Source: Edwardsiella ictaluri ATCC 33202
GTDB lineage: Bacteria > Pseudomonadota > Gammaproteobacteria > Enterobacterales > Enterobacteriaceae
Assembly: GCF_000264785.1 (NCBI RefSeq)
Contig: NZ_AFJI01000088.1
Span: forward strand, 39,165-103,164
Reading direction: 5' to 3'
DNA length: 64,000 nucleotides
Shown here one piece after another: positions 11,129 to 20,687 of the stretch (positions are counted from its first letter, which is position 1; the number at the start of each line of letters is the position of its first letter). Position numbers and translations under genes: made by a program. The notes under the pieces were generated by a model. It saw nothing but the letters and a program-made list of their open reading frames with translations, was not told where the DNA came from and made no database searches.

Positions 11129-11871
11129 TAGTTCTGCCTTATTTTTTTTAGAAATGGCCGTCGGAAGATTTTATGATAAAATTTCACAAACGAATTTTTT
11201 CGGTCAATATTTTCTCTTAACGAGATCTGTCGTGGTGAGCGAGATAGGCGTTCTTCCTCTATTGTCGAGTTTTCCTTGGATTGATCCCGTGAGGTAATTA
11301 AGTCAATATTAAGTGAATATGAGCGAATATTTTTTTCAAAATAAAAATTACGCCAGGCATCCGCCTCGAGTCTAACTGGGGTATTAATTTCTGTAATTAA
11401 ACGAGCGGTTTTGTTAGTGACCACATAGCCATGTGTATATGTTGGCGCGTTCGATTCATAAAGACTATATTTTTCAGATAACTTTATTTCTTTGTTGCTG
11501 TATACACAGTTCGTTTTATACAACAGGTATGCATGGCTTTTTTCTTTATCTATAACGTTTTCGATAGCGTGAATAACCTCACTGAGGTCATCATGTAATA
11601 TGGCATCATCTTCGAGAATTAACGCGTATGGAAGGTCTTCTGATATTATTTTTTGATATATACGCAGATGACTAAGGGAACAACCTATCTCACCTTTTGT
11701 TAAATATATTTGAGCATCTTTGTCAATTAAATGGTCTATCTCTGTAGCGCTGAGATCGATGCCAGAGACCGCCTCGATAATTTCATGGCTGATGTTTAAT
11801 TGGTCGCACTCATTTATTATTTCGTGCTTCTTCTGAAGATCTCTTTTTAAATTTATAATAAATACTTTCAT
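11128..11871 (-). CDS. Glycosyltransferase family 25 (LPS/LOS-type), paralog
   Basis: A 247-residue protein starting [17 protein letters not shown], with the motifs '[14 protein letters not shown]', '[12 protein letters not shown]' and '[10 protein letters not shown]'. By eye it is roughly 55 percent identical to the protein at 7268-8008, so the two are old paralogs or separate acquisitions. The reading frame ends at TAG made of one IS base and the TA target site of copy B. That is the same relative position as in the other module. AT-rich compared with the backbone. It likely acts in lipopolysaccharide outer-core or O-chain modification; the sugar specificity is unknown. Confidence 0.85.
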   Translation of the reverse strand: MKVFIINLKRDLQKKHEIINECDQLNISHEIIEAVSGIDLSATEIDHLIDKDAQIYLTKGEIGCSLSHLRIYQKIISEDLPYALILEDDAILHDDLSEVIHAIENVIDKEKSHAYLLYKTNCVYSNKEIKLSEKYSLYESNAPTYTHGYVVTNKTARLITEINTPVRLEADAWRNFYFEKNIRSYSLNIDLITSRDQSKENSTIEEERLSRSPRQISLRENIDRKNSFVKFYHKIFRRPFLKKIRQN

Positions 11872-11957
11872 TTGTAGTTGTGTTTTTTAAATTTGATTGC
11901 ACATGATACATTTTACATCTAATTAAATCCAGATTTTTATCATATGATCGGGTTTTT

Positions 11958-12725
11958 GGATCATGGTTCCAACTTAGTGGTAATGGTTGATTGTCAAACA
12001 CCAGTCAATGGCCTTATTGCGCATTTCTTCTGATTTGAAAAGCAGATGGTCCTTCGGGTAAGCCGTTTAAGATGAGTCCGCAGATTCAGGTTATGGCATT
12101 CTGTGCGTTGAGTCTATTTTTTGCTGACTACATGGTGAACTGAATCTAACACCGTCCGGTATACCGGCCAAGCGTCGGTCATGTAGAAGACAATATACAA
12201 TTTTCTCAGCAAAGCCAGAATCCCTTGTAGCGTCAACGTATTTCGAGGGCCAAAGAGGTGAGCAAGAACCCACTTTCGGATACGGTCATACGCATAGAAG
12301 AGCCAGCGAGGATTACCCTTGCAACGTATGAATGACCACTGTTCATTCGCGTCACGGCAGATAACGACTTCAGCTTCAGGATCAACGTATTGCGCTAGTT
12401 GTTTCGGTCCCCGTTTTTTAGATGGCGGAGGACGGTATTGAGGCTGATATCAAGAACCCGTGCCGTGTCACGACATCCGGAGCTGTTCATTGCCATAGCA
12501 ATAATGGATTGATGGGTGTTGGGTTTAGCGGCGTTATATTGATTGAACGCTGAGCTGGAAGGTTTTCAGGCAGAGCTTACAGCGATAGACCTGGGCGCCT
12601 GAAGTGGCGTGACCATTACGGATAACATCCTGAGTTTTGGCGCCGCGGGGGCAAACCACATCAATCTTTGCCATTTCTTATCCAAAGAACAAATAATACA
12701 ATAACACTAATTTGGAGTCACCACC
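11958..12725 (-). mobile_element. IS1-family element, copy 2 (decayed)
   Basis: Exactly 768 bp between IS1-like ends (GGATCATGGTTCCAACTTAG at the left, GGTGGTGACTCCAAATTAG on the other strand at the right). The insA-like region begins at about 12675 on the minus strand, but a four-base duplication near 12537 shifts the frame, and the insB region has further lesions. No working protein is encoded. Confidence 0.8.
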
Positions 12726-12849
12726 GGTTTTTGCCATATCCGATGGTATGCTTTTGTTCAAGATAGACTCAATTTCGACGTGTCTGTTTTTGGGGACACC
12801 ATATTTTTCGTCGTTATTATGTTCGATGACGCGAGTTTACTGTTAGCGC

Positions 12850-13650
12850 TTATCGGCGCATGGCCTGGCGCAGAGCGCTGGGGGTGAGGCCGTAGCGGCG
12901 GACAAAGCGGGCAGTGAAACGCGAGGGACTGGCATAGCCGCTTTGGCTGGCGATATCGCCGATGGGCGTATTCCCCGACTGCAGCGCCAGCAGCGCCTGG
13001 CCAAGGCGCACATCGTCCAGAATATCGCGAAAGCGTTTTCCTTCGGCGTTCAGGCGGCGGCGTAGGGTGGACTCGGCCATATGCAGGCGCTGGGCGATGT
13101 CGGTTGCCTGCCAGGCATAGGCGGGATCGAGTAACAGCAGTTGCTGGATCTGCTCCGTGAGACGATCGTGGCGCTCGTTAAGCAGCAGCGCGGTATGGCC
13201 GCTGGGCTGTAGCGCCAGCAGCAGACTTTCGGCCAGATGGTTAAGCAGCGGTGGCGCCAGCGGCGCCCGCAGCGCATCCATCATGGTGTCCCACAGCAGC
13301 GTCAGCGCTGGCGTCATGGGCAGCGACAGTGAGGCGGTCGTCCCGTCGGAGGGCACCGCCTGTGGATAGTGCTTTCGAAACTGGCGTAGCAGCGCCGCGG
13401 GCAGATAGAGCATTTCGGCACGATAGTAGCCCGCGCCGGTCTGGTTGGCCATGCTCACTTCACTGCCGCCGGGGAACAGCACCAGTGAATCTCCTCCTGT
13501 CACTTCATAACGCTCGCCCCATTGGATGGTCTTGCTGCCCTGCCGAACCCGGCACAACGCCGGACTGAACAGGGTGACCCGCCGCAGCTGGTGGCTTTGG
13601 CGTGCGCTGATCTGCTGTACCGTTGGCGTGGGAGTAACGGGATCGTGCAT
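12850..13650 (-). CDS. AraC-family transcriptional regulator
   Basis: A 266-residue protein with an N-terminal cupin-like sensor part ('GGDSLVLFPGGSEVSMAN') and a C-terminal double helix-turn-helix DNA-binding domain at about residues 165-262 ('DIAQRLHMAESTLRRRLNAEG' and 'IGDIASQSGYASPSRFTARFVRRYG'). The ligand and targets are unknown. It lies 19 bases downstream of the PEBP-like gene on the same strand, so the two are probably co-transcribed. No paralog in E. coli can be named with confidence. Confidence 0.88.
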   Translation of the reverse strand: MHDPVTPTPTVQQISARQSHQLRRVTLFSPALCRVRQGSKTIQWGERYEVTGGDSLVLFPGGSEVSMANQTGAGYYRAEMLYLPAALLRQFRKHYPQAVPSDGTTASLSLPMTPALTLLWDTMMDALRAPLAPPLLNHLAESLLLALQPSGHTALLLNERHDRLTEQIQQLLLLDPAYAWQATDIAQRLHMAESTLRRRLNAEGKRFRDILDDVRLGQALLALQSGNTPIGDIASQSGYASPSRFTARFVRRYGLTPSALRQAMRR

Positions 13651-13669
13651 CTGCTGCTGTCTCCAAAAC

Positions 13670-14221
13670 TCAGTGACCGTATACCGGCACCAGCTGTGCA
13701 GTGGCCAGTTTGTTGGCGTTCAGCATAAAGCCAACCAAGGCGCCGCTGGAAGTATTATCGATCGGCAGTTTGTCGGTTTTCAGCGCCCAGACGGTAAACT
13801 GGTAGCGATGCGGTTTGTCCCCCGGAGGCGGACAGGCGCCGCCGAAGCCGGCATAGCCAAAGTCATTACGCCCCTGAACTGCCCCGGCTGGCAGGGTGGT
13901 GCTGTCTTGCGCTCCTGCGCCAGCGCTTAGCTGGTGGATATCGGCCGGAATGTTGACGAGCGTCCAGTGCCACCAGCCGCTGCCGGTCGGTGCGTCGGGA
14001 TCATAGGCGGTAATTGCGAAGCTCTTGGTGCCTTCTGGGGCGCCGGACCAGCTCAGGGCCGGTGAACTGTTGCCGCCTTCGCAGCCAAAGCCAGCGAAGA
14101 CCTGCTGATTACTCATCTGGTTACCGTTCTGGATCTCCGGGCTGCTCAGGGTGAAGCTCTGGGCGTGTACCGGCAAAGAGAGCAGCGCGAGGGCCGCCAG
14201 AGAGAAGGTGGTTTTACTCAT
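13670..14221 (-). CDS. YbhB/YbcL-family (PEBP-like) secreted protein
   Basis: A 183-residue protein with a typical signal peptide (MSKTTFSLAALALLSLPVHA, cleavage near residue 20). A phosphatidylethanolamine-binding-protein fold follows: 'SPALSWSGAPEGTKSFAITAYDPDAPTGSGWWHW' spans the ligand-site signature and 'CPPPGDKPHRYQFTVWAL' is the second family motif. Two cysteines near residues 68 and 130 may pair in the periplasm. Family members are related to Raf-kinase-inhibitor proteins; a periplasmic YbcL modulates host neutrophil migration in uropathogenic E. coli, but that role is not shown here. Cotranscribed with the AraC gene. Confidence 0.87.
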   Translation of the reverse strand: MSKTTFSLAALALLSLPVHAQSFTLSSPEIQNGNQMSNQQVFAGFGCEGGNSSPALSWSGAPEGTKSFAITAYDPDAPTGSGWWHWTLVNIPADIHQLSAGAGAQDSTTLPAGAVQGRNDFGYAGFGGACPPPGDKPHRYQFTVWALKTDKLPIDNTSSGALVGFMLNANKLATAQLVPVYGH

Positions 14222-14651
14222 GATGTTTCTCCTGTGTGATAGTGGATACAGGCTACTGGAGTTCGCGCGGGGATGCTGTGCCGAAACGCTCTACAATTAT
14301 GCAGGATCGCTCAGTTGGCGTCTTCTCTGGGGCTGATAATGGACGTTATGGCACATCGTGGCGGAGTGGATGACGGAGAAGATGCGGGGCGATATCGAAA
14401 AAGTGTGCCCCCGTCCACAATCATGCGTCAAGAAGTGTCGTTATGCTGAAAAAATCCCAGGGATTATGTTAATAGTCCCGAGGAATGTCATAAAATTAAT
14501 GAATTACTTCTCGGCAGGCTTAGCCGCCGCGGTAATGGTGACGGTGGAGTCCGTTGCCCTGCCGATGGTCAGCATGTCGGGTTGCATCAGGTGCGTTGCC
14601 CGGGGCAATGGCATATTATTTGATCATATGAATGGATACACTGGTCTTATC
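14222..14651. other. Intergenic region between the PEBP gene and dacC
   Basis: 430 bases between divergent genes. The dacC frame stays open upstream to 14358, but that extension lacks family similarity and precedes the signal peptide, so it is taken as noncoding. Promoters of both genes must lie here; no operator was identified. Confidence 0.5.
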
Positions 14652-15851
14652 ATGAAGAATCGTGCACTTACCGTTTTTATTCGCAGGCTAACGTTGGGTG
14701 CAAGCCTGTCTCTGGTTGCCTTACCGTTGCAGGCCGCCGATCCGGCACCGCCGCAGGTCAATGCCAAGGCCTATATTCTGCTGGACTATGATAGCGGCCG
14801 GGTGTTGACGGAGGGCAACGCCGACGAGCGTCTGGATCCTGCCAGTCTGACCAAAATCATGGCCAGTTATGTTATCGGCCAGGCATTGAAGAGCGGTAAG
14901 ATCGCGCCCGGCGATATGGTGGTGGTTGGTAAGGATGCCTGGGCGACGGGAAATCCGCTGCTGCGCGGCTCTTCGCTGATGTTTCTAAAACCCGGCGATC
15001 GGGTGCCGGTTGCGGAGCTGAACCGCGGAGTGGTTATTCAGTCCGGCAATGACGCCAGCATCGCGCTGGCAGATCACGTGGCCGGCAGTCAGGATACATT
15101 TGTCAACCTGATGAACCAGTACGTTAGTGCCTGGGGGCTGAAAAATACCCATTTTCAGACCGTCCATGGCCTGGATTCCGAGGGACAGTACAGCTCAGCG
15201 CGGGATATGGCGCTGATTAGCCAGCGCCTGATCGCCGATGTGCCGGATGAGTATCAGCTGAATAAAGAGAAGGAGTTTACCTTTAATAAGATCCGCCAAA
15301 TCAATCGCAACCGTCTGCTGTGGGACAGCAGTCTGAACGTGGACGGGGTGAAGACGGGATTTACCAGCGGCGCCGGACATAACCTGGTCGCATCGGCTAT
15401 AGATGGCCCCATGCGATTGATTTCGGTGGTGTTGGGTGCACCAACCGATCGGGTGCGGTTTGATGAAAGTAAAAAGCTGTTGACCTGGGGCTTTCGCTTC
15501 TATGAAACCGTCACTCCGCTCAAGGTAGGTCAGCCTTTTACCACCCAGAAAGTGTGGTACGGCGAGCGCCGCGAGGTACCGCTGGGCGTGGATAAAAGTG
15601 CCTCGGTCACCATTCCCCGCGGACAGATGAAGGATCTTAAGGCCAGCTATACGCTGACGCAGTCGCAGCTGGAGGCGCCGCTGAAGAAGGGACAGGCTGT
15701 GGGTACCATCGATTTTCAGCTTAACGGCAAAACCATTGAGCAGCGTCCGCTGGTGGTGTTGGAGGATGTGCCGGAGGCTGGCTTTTTCGGCCGTATCATT
15801 GACTTTGTCATGCTGAAGTTGCACAGCCTGTTCGGCGGTTGGTTCGGCTAA
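14652..15851 (+). CDS. dacC: D-alanyl-D-alanine carboxypeptidase (PBP6 type)
   Basis: A penicillin-binding protein that removes the terminal D-Ala from peptidoglycan pentapeptides. The start at 14652 gives 399 residues, against 400 in E. coli DacC, with a signal peptide ending near 'LPLQAADP'. The serine-peptidase motifs are SLTK (65-68), SGN (131-133) and KTG (234-236). The C-terminal beta-rich domain leads to an amphipathic membrane anchor ('[22 protein letters not shown]'). Dac paralogs are similar, so dacA is possible, but proximity to rimO, deoR and ybjG supports dacC. Confidence 0.9.
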   Translation: MKNRALTVFIRRLTLGASLSLVALPLQAADPAPPQVNAKAYILLDYDSGRVLTEGNADERLDPASLTKIMASYVIGQALKSGKIAPGDMVVVGKDAWATGNPLLRGSSLMFLKPGDRVPVAELNRGVVIQSGNDASIALADHVAGSQDTFVNLMNQYVSAWGLKNTHFQTVHGLDSEGQYSSARDMALISQRLIADVPDEYQLNKEKEFTFNKIRQINRNRLLWDSSLNVDGVKTGFTSGAGHNLVASAIDGPMRLISVVLGAPTDRVRFDESKKLLTWGFRFYETVTPLKVGQPFTTQKVWYGERREVPLGVDKSASVTIPRGQMKDLKASYTLTQSQLEAPLKKGQAVGTIDFQLNGKTIEQRPLVVLEDVPEAGFFGRIIDFVMLKLHSLFGGWFG

Positions 15852-15878
15852 GAGCGCCGAGCGCACCGCTTGTCGCAT

Positions 15879-15908
15879 AAAAAAATGCCCGGCGTTGCCG
15901 GGCATTTC
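15879..15908. terminator. Bidirectional rho-independent terminator
   Basis: A nine-bp GC-rich stem (ATGCCCGGC / GCCGGGCAT, 15885-15905) with a GTT loop is flanked by an A-run on the left and a short T-rich run on the right. It can end both dacC and the convergent sdaB transcript. Confidence 0.85.
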
Positions 15909-15959
15909 ATTTATCAACGCTAATCCCCTCCGATGGAGGGGATCGCGGTAGTGGCCGAC

Positions 15960-17327
15960 TTAGCCGCAGGCGAGCACTTTCAGCGCCAGGCCCCCGCGAG
16001 AGGTCTCACGGTACTTGGCGTTCATGTCCTTGCCAGTTTCGTACATGGTCTCGATAACCTTATCCAGGCAGACGCGTGGATCGCTGGTGCGGCGCAGTGC
16101 CATACGCGCCGCGTTCACCGCTTTGACGGCGGCGATGGCGTTACGCTCGATGCACGGTACCTGAACCTGGCCGGCGACCGGGTCGCAGGTTAGCCCCAGG
16201 TTATGCTCCATGGCGATCTCAGCCGCCATGCAGACCTGGGCCGGACTGCCCCCCAACAGCTCGGCCAGACCGGCCGCGGCCATAGAGCAGGCGACCCCGA
16301 CCTCGCCCTGACAGCCCACTTCGGCGCCGGAGATGGAGGCGTTCATCTTGTACAGCGTACCGATGACGCCGGAAGCCAGGAAGTAGCGGGTATACGAGTT
16401 GGCGTTCACCTCACGAATAAACTTATCGTAGTAGGCCAGAACGGCGGGGATGATCCCGCAGGCACCGTTGGTCGGCGCGGTAACGACGCGGCCGCCGGCG
16501 GCGTTTTCTTCGTTCACTGCGAAGGCGAACATGTTGATCCAGTCGACAACGGCCATCGGATCGACGCTGGTCTTGTCATTGGTGACCAGCATACGGCGCA
16601 GGGCAGAGGCTCGGCGCGGTACGCGCAGCGGCCCGGGCAGAACGCCTTCGGTGTTGATGCCACGCTCGATGCCGGTACGCATCACGTCCCAAACCCGGGA
16701 GAAGTGGGCCGCGATCTCATCCTTACTGTGCAGGGCTAGCTCATTTTGCATCACCAGGCCGGACAGGGAGAGCCCGGACTCTTTGCAGTGACGCTGCAGA
16801 TCGGCAGCGCTGCTATAGGGGTACGGGACGGCAACCTGCTGACTGCTCTGCTGGCCAAAGTGCTCTTCATCAACGATAAAGCCGCCGCCGATAGAGTAAT
16901 AGGTCTTGCTGTAGAGCACCTTATCACCGGCCAGCGCGGTAATGCGCATACCGTTTTCATGCAGAGACAGATTGTCTTCGTGGAAGTTCATGCTGCTTTC
17001 CAGCGGGAACGCCACCTCATGCTGGCCGTTGGCCATCAGCAGACGGCCGCGGGTCTCTACGTCCTTGATGAAGACGGGGATGCTGTCGATATCGACGCTG
17101 TCCGGCAGGTTACCGGCCAGCCCCATGATGATGGCCAGATCGGTGTGGTGACCCTTGCCGGTGAGGGACAGGGAGCCATAAACGTCAACAACGACGCGGG
17201 TGACGTCGTTTAGCAGACCTTTTTCGATAAGGTCATCGCAAAATTGCTTACCGGCCTTCATCGGCCCTACGGTATGGGAACTGGATGGGCCAATGCCGAT
17301 CTTATAAATATCAAAAACGCTAATCAT
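15960..17327 (-). CDS. sdaB: L-serine dehydratase 2
   Basis: An iron-sulfur L-serine deaminase that converts serine to pyruvate and ammonia. The 455 residues, starting MISVFDIYKIGIGPSSSHT, match SdaB in length. The substrate/ACT-like domain is followed by the catalytic domain with 'APTNGACGIIPAVLAYYD', 'GCQGEVGVACSMAAAG' and 'LTCDPVAGQVQVPCIERNA', which supply the 4Fe-4S cysteines. It is closer to E. coli SdaB than SdaA in diagnostic stretches ('VVDVYGSLSLTGKG', 'MNFHEDNLSLHENG'). It follows sdaC as in the E. coli sdaCB pair, but a strong terminator-like hairpin separates them. Confidence 0.93.
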   Translation of the reverse strand: MISVFDIYKIGIGPSSSHTVGPMKAGKQFCDDLIEKGLLNDVTRVVVDVYGSLSLTGKGHHTDLAIIMGLAGNLPDSVDIDSIPVFIKDVETRGRLLMANGQHEVAFPLESSMNFHEDNLSLHENGMRITALAGDKVLYSKTYYSIGGGFIVDEEHFGQQSSQQVAVPYPYSSAADLQRHCKESGLSLSGLVMQNELALHSKDEIAAHFSRVWDVMRTGIERGINTEGVLPGPLRVPRRASALRRMLVTNDKTSVDPMAVVDWINMFAFAVNEENAAGGRVVTAPTNGACGIIPAVLAYYDKFIREVNANSYTRYFLASGVIGTLYKMNASISGAEVGCQGEVGVACSMAAAGLAELLGGSPAQVCMAAEIAMEHNLGLTCDPVAGQVQVPCIERNAIAAVKAVNAARMALRRTSDPRVCLDKVIETMYETGKDMNAKYRETSRGGLALKVLACG

Positions 17328-17377
17328 ATCGCCTCCAATGATTTATCAAGGCTGGAAATTGAAACTGTTGCCAGGAT

Positions 17378-17411
17378 AAAAAAACGACCGGTGCGGAAGC
17401 CGCACCGGTCG
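17378..17411 (-). terminator. Terminator-like hairpin between sdaC and sdaB
   Basis: On the minus strand a GC-rich 12-bp stem (GACCGGTGCGG and its complement, tiny loop) is followed by a run of seven U. It lies between sdaC (stop 17426) and sdaB (start 17327), so it should end or attenuate most sdaC transcripts and lower sdaB relative to sdaC. Confidence 0.85.
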
Positions 17412-17425
17412 GGCTGTTACTGTTA

Positions 17426-18718
17426 TTAACCGAACAGGGTATACAGGATTGCAGAGATGGCAATCAGGCCCATAATCACAACGAAGACGTTGCTGATGTG
17501 GCCGCTGTACTTGCGCATGGCCGGTACCTTGTTAATGGCGTACATCGGCATCAGGAACAGGATCATCGCGATAACCGGACCGCCCAGGGTTTCAATCATC
17601 CCCAGAATGGATGGGTTCAGGGTGGCCACAACCCAGGTGGTGATCAGCATGAACAGAGCAGTGATTTTGTTCAGTTTGCCAATTTCGATGCTCTTACCGC
17701 GGCCACGCAGTGATTTGATGACCAGACCGTTGAAGCCTTCACGGGCACCCAGGTAGTGGCCCAGGAAAGATTTGGTGATGGCAACGAACGCAATGATCGG
17801 TGCAGCGAAGGCGATAACCGGCGTATTAAAGTGGTTGGCCAGATACGACAGGATGGAGAGGTTCTGGGCTTTGGCTTCGGCCAGGTCGGCCGGAGACAGG
17901 CTCAGTACACAGCTGAACACGAAGAACATAACGGTCAGTACCATCATGATGTGTGCGTAGCTCAGGATTTTGGAGCACTTTTTCTCAGCCAGCTCATCAC
18001 CATACTCTTCACGCTTGGCAACGGCGAAAGCGGAGATGATAGGAGAGTGGTTGAAGGAGAACACCATAACCGGGATAGCCAGCCACAGGGTCATCCACAG
18101 GCCGCTGCCGGAGGCAGAGCTGGCGATGGCTGCGCTGTCGAAGATGGCGCTGTTCCAGTTCGGGATCAGATACAGGGCCAGCAGCATCAGAACGGCAACG
18201 AACGGATATACCAGGATGCTCATCACCTTCACAATCAGATGCTCACCGAAGCGGACGATGGTCATCAGGCCCAGGATCAGAATCAGGGACAGGATGATAC
18301 GCGGCGGTGCGCTCATACCCAGCTGGTGAGTGATGAAGCTTTCCACGGTATTGGTGATCGCTACGCTGTATACCAGGCAGATAGGGTAGATAGCGAAGAA
18401 GTACAGCAGGGTTATCAGTTTACCCGCGCCAATGCCGAAGTGTTCTTCGACCACTTCAGTGATATCTTCGCCCGGTTTTTTGCCGGACAGCACGAAGCGG
18501 GTCAGACCGCGGTGGGCAAAGAATGTCATGGGGAACGCCAGGATCGCCATGATGATCAGCGGAATCAGGCCGCCGACGCCGGCGTTGATCGGCAGGAACA
18601 GAACGCCCGCGCCGATGGCTGTACCGTACAGGCCCAACATCCACATAGTATCTGACTTACGCCAGGCACTCTTGGAACCGGAGGTAGAAGCAATAGTACC
18701 AGTCTGAGTGGTGTCCAT
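17426..18718 (-). CDS. sdaC: Serine transporter (proton symporter)
   Basis: A 430-residue inner-membrane protein of the HAAAP amino-acid permease family with about eleven hydrophobic segments. It starts MDTTQTGTIAST and contains 'WMLGLYGTAIGAGVLFLPINAG' at the first membrane helix. Conserved later features are 'MVFSFNHSPIISAFAVAKREEYG' and 'ITKSFLGHYLGAREG'. It imports L-serine with protons, feeding SdaB. The match to E. coli SdaC is close along its entire length. Confidence 0.95.
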   Translation of the reverse strand: MDTTQTGTIASTSGSKSAWRKSDTMWMLGLYGTAIGAGVLFLPINAGVGGLIPLIIMAILAFPMTFFAHRGLTRFVLSGKKPGEDITEVVEEHFGIGAGKLITLLYFFAIYPICLVYSVAITNTVESFITHQLGMSAPPRIILSLILILGLMTIVRFGEHLIVKVMSILVYPFVAVLMLLALYLIPNWNSAIFDSAAIASSASGSGLWMTLWLAIPVMVFSFNHSPIISAFAVAKREEYGDELAEKKCSKILSYAHIMMVLTVMFFVFSCVLSLSPADLAEAKAQNLSILSYLANHFNTPVIAFAAPIIAFVAITKSFLGHYLGAREGFNGLVIKSLRGRGKSIEIGKLNKITALFMLITTWVVATLNPSILGMIETLGGPVIAMILFLMPMYAINKVPAMRKYSGHISNVFVVIMGLIAISAILYTLFG

Positions 18719-19583
18719 AGGGTCTCCAAATTGAACACATTTGTTCTGATCGGTCTGCCCGCTCTAAGGCCGACAGACACTCAATCAGGGAACTGAGTGA
18801 GTTAATAATTCCTAATGAAAAAACGAAAAAGTTTAATCCGTTAAATAAAGTTGCTGCGCGAAAAAGAGTACAAACAGTAACCGAACGCTGTCTGATTTAA
18901 ACAGCGAACCGATTGAATCCGTTCACAAAACAACTTTTCTTGTTGGTGTGCTACAGCATTTTTCGGTCGCTAAGATATATTTTTATAGTTTAAACGTCCG
19001 TGATCAGACTCGCAAATGCAATATTCATTTATTTTTTAGCGCCGTTTGCCAAATTTTTGTCTAATCATAAAACATAAAATTAACAAACAGATTTGTGATT
19101 TTTAACACCAGATGAGTGATAAGTAAATATTTGTATATATTATGTCATAACTAATTTTATACCGTCACCCTCGAATCAATTATGTTCAGGTGAAATAACT
19201 CTTATAGGGTACGCGTTATTTGTGTTTTTAATCCATTGTTTTTAAATGATTTATTGTTGAAAGGTCAATTTATTTAAATTTGGATGAATTATTAACCTGG
19301 GTGGCTGAAAATAGAGCGATCGTTATCTTCCAGCCAACTAAATGAATAATAGGAAAAACCGAAAGATGATTATTTAATATTATGTATGATGATTAAAATT
19401 CCTTCTGGAAAGCAGCTCACATTTTAAAATAGAAAGGATGAGGCGATGTTTTACACAGGGGTGGCGATTATTTAATCGCAGTATCGATTATGGGGAGAGG
19501 CGGTGCTGGAAAAAAATAGACGTAAACCCCACGAACCGATGCTGAAGAGGGGGATGCCGTCGCGCACGACGGCGGAATAGGCC
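18719..19583. other. Long AT-rich intergenic region upstream of sdaC
   Basis: 865 bases without a supported gene, markedly AT-rich compared with both neighbours. The sdaC promoter must lie near the left end. At the right end a hairpin (arms 19556-19562 and 19567-19573, four-base loop) sits just beyond the deoR stop but lacks a U-run. No clear CRP, Lrp or other operator could be assigned by eye. Confidence 0.5.
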
Positions 19584-20348
19584 TCAGTACAGTAACTGAA
19601 CCTTATGGGCGTTAAGGTATGCTTTCAGCTCGCCGTGTGGCGCCTGATCGGCGATCAGCGTACTGAAGTTTTCCAGCGGCGCTATCCAGGCACTGCGGAC
19701 TTCGCCAAACTTGCTGGCGTCGGCAATCAGTAGCGTGCGGTTGGCACGCAGCATTGCTTTACGCTTGATCGCGATTTCGTCCAGGTTGTAACAGGTGGCT
19801 CCCTGCTGTACCGAGATGCCTGCCGCAGAGATAAAGGCCAGGGTTGGACACAGGTTGTCCAGTTCGCTGATCCCATCACTGGTGGCAAAAATGGCACTGT
19901 CCGGGTTAAAAATACCGCCGCACAGGATCACCCGGCAGTGGGGCTTGCTCTGAAGGGCCATGAAGGTATTGAGCGAATAGCAGATGCCGGTAAAATGCCT
20001 CTGTTCATCAATAGCATCAATGATAAAGGGAACCGTAGTGCCGCAGTCAAAAAATACCACGTCATCTTCCTGTACCTGTTGGGCGGCCAGGGCTCCGATA
20101 TGGCGTTTCTCTTTGACCCGCCGCTCCTGCTGATCGCTGACAAAGTAGCGCACGCTCTGGTGGATTTTGGGATCGAGCACGACGTAGCCCCCCAGTAATA
20201 CCACGTCGCCGTTCTGGGCTGCCAGGTCGCGGCGTACCGTCATTTCAGAGACATTAAGCAATTCGGCCGCATCTTTCAGGTGCAGCTTATCGGTACGTTT
20301 CAGTGCCTGGGACAGGCGGTTGATACGATCGTAACGCCGGGCTTCCAT
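19584..20348 (-). CDS. deoR: Deoxyribonucleoside regulator DeoR
   Basis: A DeoR-family repressor of nucleoside catabolism genes that responds to deoxyribose-5-phosphate in E. coli. The 254 residues begin with a helix-turn-helix ('DKLHLKDAAELLNVSEMTVRRDL', about 20-42). The sugar-phosphate isomerase-like sensor domain follows ('FFDCGTTVPFIIDAID', 'CYSLNTFMALQSKPHC', 'SAAGISVQQGATCYNLDE'). Adjacent to dacC and ybjG as in E. coli, although sdaCB is inserted between. Confidence 0.9.
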   Translation of the reverse strand: MEARRYDRINRLSQALKRTDKLHLKDAAELLNVSEMTVRRDLAAQNGDVVLLGGYVVLDPKIHQSVRYFVSDQQERRVKEKRHIGALAAQQVQEDDVVFFDCGTTVPFIIDAIDEQRHFTGICYSLNTFMALQSKPHCRVILCGGIFNPDSAIFATSDGISELDNLCPTLAFISAAGISVQQGATCYNLDEIAIKRKAMLRANRTLLIADASKFGEVRSAWIAPLENFSTLIADQAPHGELKAYLNAHKVQLLY

Positions 20349-20687
20349 AATCTCTCTCGTTAAATGATTCTGTGAATGGCGTGCAGTAGCTCATCGTCGC
20401 TGGCCGTAAAAATTTGCAGCACAGGGTAATCTGCCACCCTGGCGATGCCTGATACCTGGATTCATTGATAGATGGATCAAGCATTTTGCTACGTCCGTAG
20501 CGTACGGTAGCGACAGACGCAGACAATGTTAATTCTTCTACATGATACGCCGAATTCTGATGATTACGTGACATTTTTATCCGTCATACGTTGAGCTATC
20601 GATGGTTTGGGAGAGGGCTGCGCCTGTCTGCGATGACATGCGCGCCCGGCGTTGGGGCAACGTGTGCAGAAGGCGGCGCGGCGTTAT
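20349..20687. other. Intergenic region between ybjG and deoR
   Basis: 339 bases between two minus-strand genes. It should hold the deoR promoter and the 3' end of ybjG transcripts. No further gene or clear terminator was seen. Confidence 0.5.

Noticed and set aside
14358..14651. In-frame N-terminal extension of dacC by 98 residues
   Set aside because: It precedes a good signal peptide, has no family similarity, and the internal start gives the normal length of 399.
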